This document shows, one piece after another, positions 34,443-42,519 of a stretch of DNA of 64,000 nt. Made by a program: the position numbers and the translations under genes. The DNA comes from Brevibacterium sp. UMB1308A (lineage in GTDB: Bacteria > Actinomycetota > Actinomycetes > Actinomycetales > Brevibacteriaceae): NCBI RefSeq assembly GCF_030230605.1, contig NZ_JASPDO010000005.1:1-64000 (forward strand), given 5' to 3'. Positions within the stretch are counted from its first letter, which is position 1, and each line of letters opens with the position of its first letter. The notes beneath the pieces are model-generated. The model saw only the letters and a program-made list of their open reading frames with translations, did no database searches and was not told the DNA's origin.

Positions 34443-35015
34443 ATGACAGGCAGTTCGGAGCACAGCGCACCTCAGTTGTCTCACGTGGACGAATCGGGGG
34501 CCGCACGCATGGTGGATGTGGGTGGCAAACCCGTGACAGCCCGGCGGGCTGTGGCAAGCGGAACGGTGATCACCACACCAGAAGTCATGGACCTGATCGC
34601 TTCAGGAAACCTGCCTAAAGGAGAAGCCCTGCCAATCGCTCGCGTTGCTGGAATCATGGGGGCAAAACGAACTTGGGAGCTCATTCCCCTGTGCCACCCG
34701 CTGGACCTTTCTGGCATCGATGTGACGTTTAGCCTTGAGCGCGACCGTGTACACATTCAGGCCGAGGTGAAGACTTCAGGCAAAACGGGCGTCGAAATGG
34801 AGGCACTGACCGCTGTTTCGCTCACCGCTCTGACCATCTACGACATGATCAAGGCCGTTGACAAGCACGCGGTGCTCACTGACATCAAGGTTGACGCGAA
34901 GTCCGGCGGCAAGTCAGGCGACTGGACCCGCGAACCCGGAAACCACCTCGGGGACGGCGCCGTTAACCACCTCGGGGACGGCCACCCATTTCCACCCAAG
35001 GATTCACATGACTGA
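34443..35015 (+). CDS. moaC: Cyclic pyranopterin monophosphate synthase MoaC
   Basis: A 190-residue enzyme that, after MoaA, forms cyclic pyranopterin monophosphate. The signature blocks are ARMVDVGGKPVTAR, LPKGEALPIARVAGIMGAK, LIPLCHPL and VKTSGKTGVEMEALTAVS with the catalytic Lys. After the normal end the protein has an extra tail with two NHLGDG repeats encoded by a duplicated 18-bp segment that contains CACCTCGG. ATG 34443 follows a TAGCGT -10-like hexamer by seven bases. Its stop overlaps the next gene by 8 bp. Confidence 0.94.
   Translation: MTGSSEHSAPQLSHVDESGAARMVDVGGKPVTARRAVASGTVITTPEVMDLIASGNLPKGEALPIARVAGIMGAKRTWELIPLCHPLDLSGIDVTFSLERDRVHIQAEVKTSGKTGVEMEALTAVSLTALTIYDMIKAVDKHAVLTDIKVDAKSGGKSGDWTREPGNHLGDGAVNHLGDGHPFPPKDSHD
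34941..34982 (+). repeat. 18-bp duplicate in the moaC 3' end, each with the CACCTCGG octamer
   Basis: Identical segments AACCACCTCGGGGACGGC occur at 34941-34958 and 34965-34982 (24-bp period, in frame). They encode NHLGDG twice at the MoaC C-terminus. Confidence 0.9.
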
Positions 35016-35409
35016 CGCTCCTATGTACCGCGTGTCCGAAGCCGCCCGCTACCTCGACGTGAGTACCGACACGGTACGGCGCTGGATTGCAGCCGGCACG
35101 CTCACCCACCACACTGATTCCGCGGGGCGCACGGTGGTGGACGGGGTGGAGCTGGCTCGCCACGCCCGCAAAATCACGGTCCTGCCCGAAGACCCGCGTC
35201 ACATGTCCACGAGCGTGTCGAACCGGTTCTACGGCATTGTCACCGACGTCAAGCGTGGTGATGTCATGTCGATGGTGGAGATCCAAGCCGGCCCGCACCG
35301 CATCTTTTCCTTGGTGGGCACCGATGAGATCGAGCGCATGGGCCTCATTCCGGGAAGTGCTGTGATCGCCAGCGCCCTGGCGCAAGCGATCGCTCTGGAG
35401 CGCATTTAA
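35008..35409 (+). CDS. HTH-Mop molybdate-binding protein (MerR-type HTH plus TOBE/Mop)
   Basis: A 133-residue protein. Residues ~5-50 are an excisionase/MerR-like helix-turn-helix (YRVSEAARYLDVSTDTVRRW), and ~65-133 are one Mop/TOBE domain (SVSNRFYGIVTDVKRGDVMSMVEIQAGPH) that binds molybdate or tungstate. Such proteins act as molybdate stores or regulators. ModC here lacks its own TOBE domain, so this protein may provide molybdate sensing for the transporter or control the operon. ATG 35008 overlaps the moaC stop. Confidence 0.87.
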   Translation: MTDAPMYRVSEAARYLDVSTDTVRRWIAAGTLTHHTDSAGRTVVDGVELARHARKITVLPEDPRHMSTSVSNRFYGIVTDVKRGDVMSMVEIQAGPHRIFSLVGTDEIERMGLIPGSAVIASALAQAIALERI

Positions 35410-35412
35410 GAA

Positions 35413-35441
35413 TTACTGAATACCCGGGCGCGTCCTACCAT
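35413..35441 (+). promoter_or_regulatory. Promoter for leaderless modA
   Basis: TTACTG, 17 bp, TACCAT (35436-35441); the predicted start is 35448, the A of the modA ATG. The -35 match is weak, the -10 position is exact. Confidence 0.5.
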
Positions 35442-35447
35442 GAGGGT

Positions 35448-36197
35448 ATGAAGGTGATGAAGACTCTAGCTACGGTTGTGGCGCTCACACTGGCGTGTTC
35501 GGCGCTTACTTCATGCGGTGAATCGGAAGCAGATTCCACGTTGACCGTTTTCGCTGCTGCTTCATTGAAGAAGTCGTTCGAAGAAATCGGTAAGCAGTTT
35601 GAGGAAGAAACCGGCACCGCTGTGTCCTTCAACTTTGCTGGTTCGTCCGGTTTGGTTGAGCAGATGAAGTCTGGTGCGCCGGCCCATGCTTTCGCCTCCG
35701 CTGATGAGCCGACCATGAAAACCGCGATTGAAGCCGGGCTGGTTCAGGAGCCTCAGATTTTCGCTACGAACACGCTCACCATCGCCGTGCCTGAAGGTAA
35801 CCCGGCCAACATCACTGACCTGGAGTCACTGGCAAAGCCAGGCGTCAAGGTTGCCGTGTGCGCCCCTGCCGTGCCGTGTGGAAACGCCACCAAACAGGTT
35901 CTTGACCTGGCTGGTGTGTCTCTGACCCCGGCGACGGAAGAGCCCAAGGTGACGGCCGTGCTCACAAAGGTGGAATCTGGTCAGGTGGATGCGGGGCTCG
36001 TGTATGTGACGGATGCCAGCGCATCAGACAAGGTTGAGTCGGTGGATTTCCCGCAGGCCGCCGAGGTCGTTAACCGCTACCCCATCGCAGTCACCTCCAA
36101 GGGTGAAAAGGACGAGGGCGCTGAAAAGTTCGTTGAGTTTGTTCTGGCTGAGCGTGCTCAGCAGGTGCTTCAGTCGAACGGTTTTGGGACACCGTGA
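35448..36197 (+). CDS. modA: Molybdate ABC transporter substrate-binding lipoprotein
   Basis: A 249-residue lipoprotein with lipobox LTSC (Cys23). LTVFAAASLKKSFEEIGKQF and VSFNFAGSSGLVEQMKSGAP are the ModA signature with oxyanion-binding Ser residues. VKVAVCAPAVPCGNATKQVL and DAGLVYVTDA follow. It captures molybdate outside the membrane for ModB/ModC. An in-frame ATG nine bases downstream is an alternative start. It overlaps modB (GTGA). Confidence 0.95.
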   Translation: MKVMKTLATVVALTLACSALTSCGESEADSTLTVFAAASLKKSFEEIGKQFEEETGTAVSFNFAGSSGLVEQMKSGAPAHAFASADEPTMKTAIEAGLVQEPQIFATNTLTIAVPEGNPANITDLESLAKPGVKVAVCAPAVPCGNATKQVLDLAGVSLTPATEEPKVTAVLTKVESGQVDAGLVYVTDASASDKVESVDFPQAAEVVNRYPIAVTSKGEKDEGAEKFVEFVLAERAQQVLQSNGFGTP

Positions 36198-37048
36198 GTG
36201 GGTCTGGGCCGGGTGCTGAGTCTGGGGCTGGTGCTAAGTCCCGCTCTTCCGTGAAACCGCCTGCGGGAACGCCGTTCCCTTCCTGGATGTGGGTGCCGGC
36301 CGTTGTGGCGGCAGGCTTTGTGGCTTTCCCCATTGTGGGTTTGGTGCTTCGGGCTGACTGGCCGGAGTTTTTCTCGCTGGTCACCGCCCCTTCTGCTCTG
36401 CAGGCATTGCGTCTGTCGCTCATTACAGCCACGTGCGCCACAGTGTTTTCGGTACTGTTAGGCATTCCCTTGGCGCTGCTCACGGTCCGTGAATTTCCGG
36501 GTGTGCGGTTGTTACGCACGGTGGTGCTTTTGCCTTTGGTTCTTCCGCCGGTTGTGGGAGGTATTGCGCTTCTTGCAACTTTTGGGCGCGCGGGGCTCAT
36601 TGGTTCTTCTTTGGAAGCCGCTGGTGTTTCGATCGCGTTCACCACGGTGGCTGTGGTTGTGGCTCAGACGTTTGTGGCGATGCCTTTTGTGGTGCTCACG
36701 GTCGAAGGCGCGCTCACCTCCCTGGACCCTGGGTTCGCCAAGGTTGCAACCACGTTGGGCGCTGGCCCTACCCGCACGCTGTTTCGCATTGTTTTGCCTC
36801 TGATCCGGCCCGCGCTCATTTCAGGTGCGGTGCTAGCGTTTGCGCGCGCTCTGGGTGAGTTTGGGGCGACCGTGACATTTGCGGGTTCGCTCCAGGGGGT
36901 GACGCGCACGTTACCGCTCGAGGTGTATTTGCTGTCTGACTCTGGAGACACGGCAGGGGCTATTGCGGTGTCCGTGGTTCTCATGGTGGTGGCGTTCGTG
37001 GTGGTGGCCACGATGTATCGCAAAACGTCCCGAGGTGGCCGCCAGTGA
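36194..37048 (+). CDS. modB: Molybdate ABC transporter permease
   Basis: A 284-residue permease with five to six helices. The EAA loop contacting ModC reads EGALTSLDPGFAKVATTLGAGPTRTLFRI, and ARALGEFGATVTFAGS is characteristic of ModB. The N-terminus has an extra ~28 residues rich in Gly/Ser/Ala before the first helix, and some of these may not be translated. GTG 36194 overlaps the modA stop; its own stop overlaps modC. Confidence 0.93.
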   Translation: MSGSGPGAESGAGAKSRSSVKPPAGTPFPSWMWVPAVVAAGFVAFPIVGLVLRADWPEFFSLVTAPSALQALRLSLITATCATVFSVLLGIPLALLTVREFPGVRLLRTVVLLPLVLPPVVGGIALLATFGRAGLIGSSLEAAGVSIAFTTVAVVVAQTFVAMPFVVLTVEGALTSLDPGFAKVATTLGAGPTRTLFRIVLPLIRPALISGAVLAFARALGEFGATVTFAGSLQGVTRTLPLEVYLLSDSGDTAGAIAVSVVLMVVAFVVVATMYRKTSRGGRQ

Positions 37049-37704
37049 CCTTGCATGTTGCGTTTTCGTTGCCCCAGCGAGGTGTGAACATTGACGTTGA
37101 GCTCCCGCTTACGGGTGTCACTGCGGTGATTGGCCCTAATGGGGCGGGTAAATCCACCACGTTCGATGTCATCGCCGGTCTGCTACCGGTGCGGGGTGCC
37201 ACCGTGCGGGTGGGGCAGCGAGACTTCAATTCGCCTGCTGTTCCTGCGCATAAACGCAGGATCGGCTATGTCATGCAAGACCCACGTCTGTTTCCGCATA
37301 TGAGTGTGGAAGCCAATGTTGCTTTTGGTCTGGCACGCGGTGAGAAGGGGCGCGCGGTTGAGGAACTCAAGCGTTTTCACGTTGAGCATCTGCGGGATCG
37401 GATGCCGAATACGCTGTCTGGCGGGCAAGCTGCCCGAGTTGCTTTGGCTCGTGCGCTGGCCCCGCAGCCGGAACTGCTGTTGCTGGATGAACCGTTTGTG
37501 GCTTTGGATGCGCCTGCGCGCGCCGAACTGCGCGCACACCTGCACACGCTCAGCACTCCTGTTCTTCTCATCACTCACGACCGAGCAGATATTGAGATCG
37601 CCGATCACGTTGTGGTTCTTGAGGATGGGCACGTTGTGCAAGTAGGTACCAGAGCCGAGGTCGCAGCCCAGCCACGCGGTCTCGCCACCGAACTCGTAGG
37701 CTAG
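37045..37704 (+). CDS. modC: Molybdate ABC transporter ATP-binding protein, short form without TOBE domain
   Basis: A 219-residue ATPase with complete motifs: Walker A GPNGAGKST, Q-loop YVMQDPRLF, signature TLSGGQAARVALARALA, Walker B LLLLDEPFVALD and H-loop LLITHD. The usual ModC C-terminal Mop/TOBE domain (~130 residues) is absent; the protein ends shortly after the H-loop. The separate HTH-Mop protein in the same cluster may replace it. GTG 37045 overlaps modB. Palindromic repeat copy B begins 15 bp after the stop. Confidence 0.93.
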   Translation: MTLHVAFSLPQRGVNIDVELPLTGVTAVIGPNGAGKSTTFDVIAGLLPVRGATVRVGQRDFNSPAVPAHKRRIGYVMQDPRLFPHMSVEANVAFGLARGEKGRAVEELKRFHVEHLRDRMPNTLSGGQAARVALARALAPQPELLLLDEPFVALDAPARAELRAHLHTLSTPVLLITHDRADIEIADHVVVLEDGHVVQVGTRAEVAAQPRGLATELVG

Positions 37705-37718
37705 GTGTCTTCCTCACA

Positions 37719-37786
37719 CGAAACGGCGCAAAACGAGCGAAACTACGCAATATAACGCGCCGTATCGCTCGTTTTACGCCGTTTGG
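37719..37786. repeat. Palindromic repeat, copy B
   Basis: About 68 bp. Outer arms AACGGCGCAAAACGAGCGA and the complement TCGCTCGTTTTACGCCGTT, centre GCAATATAACGC. It lies between modC (+) and moeZ (-). Its inner arms are in the opposite order to copy A: the GATACGGCGC arm is on the right here and on the left in A. Likely a bidirectional terminator and mobile-element-like repeat. Confidence 0.85.
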
Positions 37787-37832
37787 ACCTGCACTAATCG
37801 CCAGTTTCACATTCACACACAACGGTTAGCCA

Positions 37833-37913
37833 CGGGTTTCGTCTTCGCCCCGGTGGCTTAATTCCGGGTTTCGTCTTCACACGGGTTGGCTTAATTCCCG
37901 GTTTCGTTTTCGC
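37833..37913. repeat. Tandem 32-33-bp repeat derived from the moeZ 3' end
   Basis: Units begin at 37833, 37865 and 37898. Each contains CGGGTTTCGTCTTC or a close variant, and the first two are followed by GGCTTAATTC. On the minus strand every unit reads as the last codons of moeZ (GAAAACGAAACC, then GGGAATTAA), and the second and third copies lie past the real stop. This is a recent-looking tandem duplication of a gene end. Confidence 0.8.
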
Positions 37914-39099
37914 GCGTAGCGGTTTGCACAACCGGAAGTCCGGCTCCCATCCAACCGTACATGCCGCCGATCACGTTGGTGAGGCGAATGTGCTGGACCT
38001 CGGGTTGGGAGTGGAACATCTGGATCGCGTACTGCGAGCGCACACCTGCCTGGCACATGACATAGACGTGTGGCTCCGGGGTGCCTTCAACCTCTAATGC
38101 GAGTGCGCGCGCCGAGCCTTCCGGGTTATCCATGATCGTCGACAAAGGCAACAGGCGTGCACCTGACGCGTGCCCCGAATCGAACTCGTATTCTTCACGC
38201 ACATCCAGAACAAAGGCGCCGTTAGGAATCTGTGCGGGGGCCACCTCGGCGGGCTCGAAGCGGTCAGGCTCCTCGCCCACTGAGTGGGTTTCAGACTCAG
38301 GCGTTGAATGGGGCTCGGACTGTGACGCCCCACCCGAGCCCACTAACGACACGTACTCCCACATGCCGGTGAGCATGTCATACACTCCAACCTGCCCCAC
38401 CAAAGGTTGGCCTAGGCCGGTGATGAGCTTCAGCGCTTCAGCTGCTTGGGCCACCCCCAACTGGCCCGGAACAACCCCCAGAACCCCGGCCTCGGCGCAC
38501 GTGGGAACATCGGTGGGAGCAACCGGGTACAGGTCACGGTACGTGGGCCCGTAGGGCATGAACACCGACATTTGCCCGCCAGTTGTCAGCACGGCCGCCC
38601 ACACGTGCGGAATCCCTACGTCCCGGCACGCTTCCGAAACGACGTAGCGGGTCTCAAAGTTATCGGCTCCGTCAAGGACCACGTCATAATCACGCACAAG
38701 TTGGCGGGCGTTGTCCGCGGTGAGTCGTTCACGGTGCCTCACCACGTGGACGTCCGGGTTCAGGGCCGTTAAGTGCGCAGCCGCGGATTCGACCTTGGGC
38801 TCCCCCACCGAATCAGTCATGTGGAGCGGCTGGCGATGCAGATTCGACGTTTCAACAACGTCGTCGTCAACGAGCCCAAGCGTGCCCACACCCGCGCTGG
38901 CCAGATAAATCGCCGCCGGAGAGCCCAAACCACCAGCACCAACGACCAGCACGCGGGCCCGCGCTATCGCCTGCTGCCCAGCCACGCCCACAACGTTGAG
39001 CTGCCGCATGTAGCGCCCGCTCACACGAGCCTGGCCTCCGTGATCGCCCGGGCTTCCCAGGTTTCCCACGCCCTCCGGGTCTCTCATGCCGTCCGTCAC
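37891..39099 (-). CDS. moeZ: MoeZ-type adenylyltransferase/sulfurtransferase (ThiF-MoeB plus rhodanese)
   Basis: A 402-residue E1-like enzyme that adenylates and thiocarboxylates MoaD (and possibly related ubiquitin-like carriers). The MoeB part has the nucleotide loop VLVVGAGGLGSPAAIYLASAG, DDDVVETSNLHRQ, and Cys in TDVPTCAEAGVLGVVPG. The structural zinc CxxC pairs usual in E. coli MoeB are not evident. Residues ~290-395 form a rhodanese domain with active-site Cys in VMCQAGVRSQ. Its start overlaps the mogA-moaE gene by 4 bp. The 3' end is tandemly duplicated downstream. Confidence 0.93.
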   Translation of the reverse strand: MTDGMRDPEGVGNLGSPGDHGGQARVSGRYMRQLNVVGVAGQQAIARARVLVVGAGGLGSPAAIYLASAGVGTLGLVDDDVVETSNLHRQPLHMTDSVGEPKVESAAAHLTALNPDVHVVRHRERLTADNARQLVRDYDVVLDGADNFETRYVVSEACRDVGIPHVWAAVLTTGGQMSVFMPYGPTYRDLYPVAPTDVPTCAEAGVLGVVPGQLGVAQAAEALKLITGLGQPLVGQVGVYDMLTGMWEYVSLVGSGGASQSEPHSTPESETHSVGEEPDRFEPAEVAPAQIPNGAFVLDVREEYEFDSGHASGARLLPLSTIMDNPEGSARALALEVEGTPEPHVYVMCQAGVRSQYAIQMFHSQPEVQHIRLTNVIGGMYGWMGAGLPVVQTATRENETGN

Positions 39100-40094
39100 T
39101 GCAAGCCCACCCAGTCGTGTCCGCCGGAGTCGTAGTGCTGCTGCTTCCAGATAGGCACCCGTGCTTTGACCTGGTTGACCACGTCTTCGCAGCAGTCGAA
39201 CGCGGCCTTCCGGTGAGCGGCTGCAACCGCAACTACGATCGCCACGTCGCCCACCTGCAACGATCCCACCCGGTGTTCACACAGAACCCGAGTCCCCGGG
39301 TGCGCTTGGGCAACCTCACCCACCACCTGCGCGAGTACTTTCTCCGCATCCGGATGGCACGTGTAGTCCAGGCCTACGACGCCACCTCGGCCAGAGTCGT
39401 GGTTACGGATGACGCCACTGAACTCCACGATCGCCCCGCATTCCGCGGTGATGACTTTGCTAACCGCGTCTGTGATGCACGGGTCGTGCGTGATTCGGGT
39501 TGCCACCACCGCCGAGGTGGTCGCCGGCTGGTCTGTTACCCCCGAACTGGCCTCCGGCTGGGCGGCCACGCCCCCAGGAGGCGCGGCGACCGCGGACTTT
39601 TCACCACCTCGGTCGTGGGTGCGAATGTTGGCGATCTGGTCACACGCGTGCGACAACAGGGGCGCAAGCGTGACCATGGCGTCGCGAACAGCCGACCGCG
39701 AACCCGGAAGGTTGATCACCAGCGTCGACCCTGCGACCCCAGCAATTCCTCGGCTCAAAGCAGCATGAGGAGTGTGTTCCAGGCCCTGCGCAATCAATGC
39801 CTGTTCGATTCCAGGAATCCGACGCTCAACAAAACGCGCGGTCATTTCAGGTGTCACATCGTCCGGGGTCAGCCCCGTGCCACCTGTCGTGATCACCACC
39901 GCAGGTGCGTCGCGCAGGATCTGCTCAAGCGCATCGGCGACCGCATGCCCGTCACTCACACGCACCGGTTCAGGGGTGGCAAACCCCAACCCGCGTAACC
40001 ATTCGGCGAGTTCGGGACCCGTGGTATCAGTCGCGTCACCGCGAGCAACTGAGCTCGACACCACCAGAACAAACGCAGCGTCATTTTTCCTCAT
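39096..40094 (-). CDS. MogA/MoaB-MoaE fusion: molybdopterin adenylyltransferase plus molybdopterin synthase large subunit
   Basis: A 332-residue fusion. Residues ~5-160 are a MoCF domain (AVVITTGGTGLTPDDVTPEMT, GIAGVAGSTLVINLPGSRSA) like MogA/MoaB, which adenylates molybdopterin. An Ala/Thr/Gly linker (~165-190) leads to a MoaE domain (~195-332): ECGAIVEFSGVIRNHD, EHRVGSLQVGDVAIVVAVAAAHR and the catalytic Lys region KARVPIWKQQ. MoaE with MoaD converts cPMP to molybdopterin, so the fusion joins two successive steps. A TAGTGT -10-like hexamer ends seven bases before ATG 40094. It shares a 39-bp intergenic region with divergent moaA. Confidence 0.92.
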   Translation of the reverse strand: MRKNDAAFVLVVSSSVARGDATDTTGPELAEWLRGLGFATPEPVRVSDGHAVADALEQILRDAPAVVITTGGTGLTPDDVTPEMTARFVERRIPGIEQALIAQGLEHTPHAALSRGIAGVAGSTLVINLPGSRSAVRDAMVTLAPLLSHACDQIANIRTHDRGGEKSAVAAPPGGVAAQPEASSGVTDQPATTSAVVATRITHDPCITDAVSKVITAECGAIVEFSGVIRNHDSGRGGVVGLDYTCHPDAEKVLAQVVGEVAQAHPGTRVLCEHRVGSLQVGDVAIVVAVAAAHRKAAFDCCEDVVNQVKARVPIWKQQHYDSGGHDWVGLQ

Positions 40095-40098
40095 GCAC

Positions 40099-40127
40099 TT
40101 AACACTACCTGCGCTCGCGGATACCCT
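40099..40127 (+). promoter_or_regulatory. Promoter for leaderless moaA
   Basis: TTAACA (40099-40104), 17-bp spacer, TACCCT (40122-40127): the predicted start is 40134, the first base of the moaA ATG. This is the best promoter of its kind in the window. Confidence 0.65.
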
Positions 40128-40133
40128 AGTGAG

Positions 40134-41276
40134 ATGAACGTGTCACTGGGAATGCCGTCGATCCGCACAGAAAGTGTCGCAGACCGTGCCGCGCACACCC
40201 AGAACACTTTGGATCGGCGCGCGCACGATGCTCCCACCTCGGGCCCGCTAGCCGACACATTCGGTCGCACGGGCACTGACCTGCGGGTTTCGCTCACTGA
40301 TCTGTGCAATCTGCGGTGCACGTATTGCATGCCCGCGGCCGGGATGACGTTCCTGCCTAAGGACGCTGTTCTCACCGCCGCCGAGGTGGTTCGTCTTGTC
40401 CGTGTCGCAGTGGACGTTCTGGGGGTGTGTGAGCTCCGGCTCACCGGCGGAGAGCCGCTGTTGCGTCAAGACCTGGCGCACATCATTGCGAGTATTCGCG
40501 ACAACCACCCGGACCTGCCGATCGCCATGACTACCAACGCGATTGGTCTTGATAAACACCTGCCTGCACTTCACAAAGCCGGCTTGAACCGCATTAACGT
40601 TTCGCTGGACACTGTGGACCCTGCGACGTTCGCTCAACTGTCCCGGCGCACTAAGTTTTCCGAAGTCATGGATGGGCTTAACGAGGCCTTGCGTCTGCGT
40701 GACCAGACCGCCGGAGATAGCGCTCCGTTCGGGGTGAAAATCAACAGCGTGCTCATGCGCGGAGTCAACGACCACCAGGCAGTAGACCTCGCCCAGTTTG
40801 GAATCGACCACGGAGTCACGGTGCGGTTCATTGAACAGATGCCGCTCGACGCCGACCACGGCTGGACCCGCCAAAACATGGTCACCGCCCACGACATCGC
40901 CACCCAGCTACAACAGCGGTGGGAGCTGCGACCTCGGACCGGGCGCGGGAGCGCACCTGCGGAGCTCTTTGACCTGGTGGACGTCCGAGGTGTTGTAGGG
41001 CAGGTGGGGATCATCGCGTCAGTCACGCGCCCGTTCTGCTCAGCCTGCACGCGCACGCGGATCACCGCGGAAGGCAAGATCCGGTCGTGCCTGTTTTCCC
41101 ACGAGGAGTTCGACCTGGCCGCGCTGTTGCGTTCCGGGGCCAGTGATGACCAGATTGCGCAAGCGTGGCGGCAAGCCATGTGGCTCAAACCCAAAGCGCA
41201 CGGAATGGGTCAGGCTGGGCTAGATTCGGATGCATATGAGCAACCCAACAGGTCGATGAGCGCGATTGGAGGATGA
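40134..41276 (+). CDS. moaA: GTP 3',8-cyclase MoaA (radical SAM)
   Basis: A 380-residue double Fe-S cluster radical SAM enzyme starting Mo-cofactor synthesis from GTP. The N-terminal cluster motif is CNLRCTYC (Cys58, 62, 65), the SAM block is LRLTGGEPLLR, and the C-terminal GTP-binding cluster is FCSACTRTRITAEGKIRSCL. The conserved terminal Gly-Gly is present (SAIGG). The first ~40 residues are longer than usual. The start is fixed by the leaderless promoter. moaD follows after 1 bp. Confidence 0.95.
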   Translation: MNVSLGMPSIRTESVADRAAHTQNTLDRRAHDAPTSGPLADTFGRTGTDLRVSLTDLCNLRCTYCMPAAGMTFLPKDAVLTAAEVVRLVRVAVDVLGVCELRLTGGEPLLRQDLAHIIASIRDNHPDLPIAMTTNAIGLDKHLPALHKAGLNRINVSLDTVDPATFAQLSRRTKFSEVMDGLNEALRLRDQTAGDSAPFGVKINSVLMRGVNDHQAVDLAQFGIDHGVTVRFIEQMPLDADHGWTRQNMVTAHDIATQLQQRWELRPRTGRGSAPAELFDLVDVRGVVGQVGIIASVTRPFCSACTRTRITAEGKIRSCLFSHEEFDLAALLRSGASDDQIAQAWRQAMWLKPKAHGMGQAGLDSDAYEQPNRSMSAIGG

Positions 41277-41277
41277 C

Positions 41278-41571
41278 ATGAGTGCGAGTGCCCAGAATCA
41301 GGTGTCTGTTCGCTACTTCGCCGCCGCCCGGGCCGCAACCGGTGTTGAGCAGGAAGACGTTGCGTTGGACGGCCAACTGAGTAGCGGGGCAACCCGTGAA
41401 CAGTTCATTGAACTGCTCATCAGTCTTCACCCCGAGGTGCCTGCCGGGGAACCGCCGTTGGCACGGGTGCTGTCCCAGTGTTCGTTCCTGGTTGACGGTG
41501 TCGCGTTGACCGACGGCAAGGTTGTGCCTGGGAACCGCGTCGATGTCTTGCCCCCGTTTGCGGGCGGGTGA
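41278..41571 (+). CDS. moaD: Molybdopterin synthase sulfur carrier subunit MoaD
   Basis: A 97-residue beta-grasp protein. VRYFAAARAATGVEQEDV and the C-terminal LPPFAGG with Gly-Gly identify MoaD; the last Gly is thiocarboxylated by MoeZ, then used by MoaE. ATG 41278 follows GGAGG by five bases; an earlier in-frame start lies inside moaA. After it, 41572-41673 contains no gene and no clear hairpin. Confidence 0.92.
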   Translation: MSASAQNQVSVRYFAAARAATGVEQEDVALDGQLSSGATREQFIELLISLHPEVPAGEPPLARVLSQCSFLVDGVALTDGKVVPGNRVDVLPPFAGG

Positions 41572-41673
41572 GCGCACTGAGCCCCCGCGATTGTCTCCTG
41601 TCCCGTCTCGGCCCCTCGCCCGAGGTTCGCACCTGGAGACTGCTACCCCACCCGTACTCGTGAAGGAGAACTC

Positions 41674-42519
41674 ATGGAACTTATGCGCGTAGGCCCACGT
41701 GGCCAGGAAATCCCCGTGGCTAGGCTGGACGGCCGCCACTACGATGTGCGAGCCCTCACCGGCGACTTCAATGCTGAGTTCTGGACACGCGGGGCTAACA
41801 CCCTGACCGCGGCTCAGGTCACAGAATGTCAAGAGATCAGCATTGACGGTCAGCGAATCGGCGCCCCGGTGGCTCAGCCGGGCGCGATCATCTGTATTGG
41901 CACCAACTACGCCGCCCACGCCGCAGAAGCCGGACTCCCCACCCCAACTCACCCCGTGGTTTTCCTCAAAACCCCCAACACGGTAGCCGGTCCGTACGAT
42001 GAGCTGGAACCACCTCGGCGATTTTCCCAACTGGACTGGGAAGTTGAACTTGCCCTGATCATTGGGCGGGCGGCCCACAACCTCGACTCGCCCGAACAGG
42101 CCCGGGACCACATTGCTGCGTACACGGTTGCCAATGACCTGTCCGAACGGATCTTCCAAACCCAGGAATCCGGCGGGCAGTGGTCCAAGGGAAAGTGCTT
42201 CCCCGGTGCCCTACCTCTGGGGCCGGTCGCGGTGAGCGCTGACGCATTCGACCCCACGAACGCCCGTCTGACCAGCCACGTGAACGGGGAGCCTCGGCAG
42301 GATTCTTCCACGGCTGACATGGTTTTCGACGTGTTCCAGCTGGTGTATGACCTGTCCCAGTACATGCGGCTAGAACCTGGAGACGTGATCGCGACAGGAA
42401 CCCCGCAGGGCGTCGCCATGTCCGGCCAGTTCCCGTACCTGGAAAGCGGCGATGTCGTCGAGGTCGCGATCGAAGGACTAGGTACACAACGCACACAGAT
42501 TGGCATAATGGCCCCATGA
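41674..42519 (+). CDS. Fumarylacetoacetate hydrolase family protein
   Basis: A 281-residue FAH-fold enzyme. Metal and active-site motifs are ICIGTNYAAHAAEAG, LDWEVELALIIGR (metal Glu) and the DLSER and GKCFPGALPLGP blocks, ending in EPGDVIATGTPQGV. It probably acts on 2-oxo/acylpyruvate or 2-hydroxyhepta-diene-dioate substrates; the exact one is unclear. GAAGGAGA precedes ATG 41674. It overlaps the next gene by 4 bp in a three-gene set with PatB and YggS. Confidence 0.88.
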   Translation: MELMRVGPRGQEIPVARLDGRHYDVRALTGDFNAEFWTRGANTLTAAQVTECQEISIDGQRIGAPVAQPGAIICIGTNYAAHAAEAGLPTPTHPVVFLKTPNTVAGPYDELEPPRRFSQLDWEVELALIIGRAAHNLDSPEQARDHIAAYTVANDLSERIFQTQESGGQWSKGKCFPGALPLGPVAVSADAFDPTNARLTSHVNGEPRQDSSTADMVFDVFQLVYDLSQYMRLEPGDVIATGTPQGVAMSGQFPYLESGDVVEVAIEGLGTQRTQIGIMAP

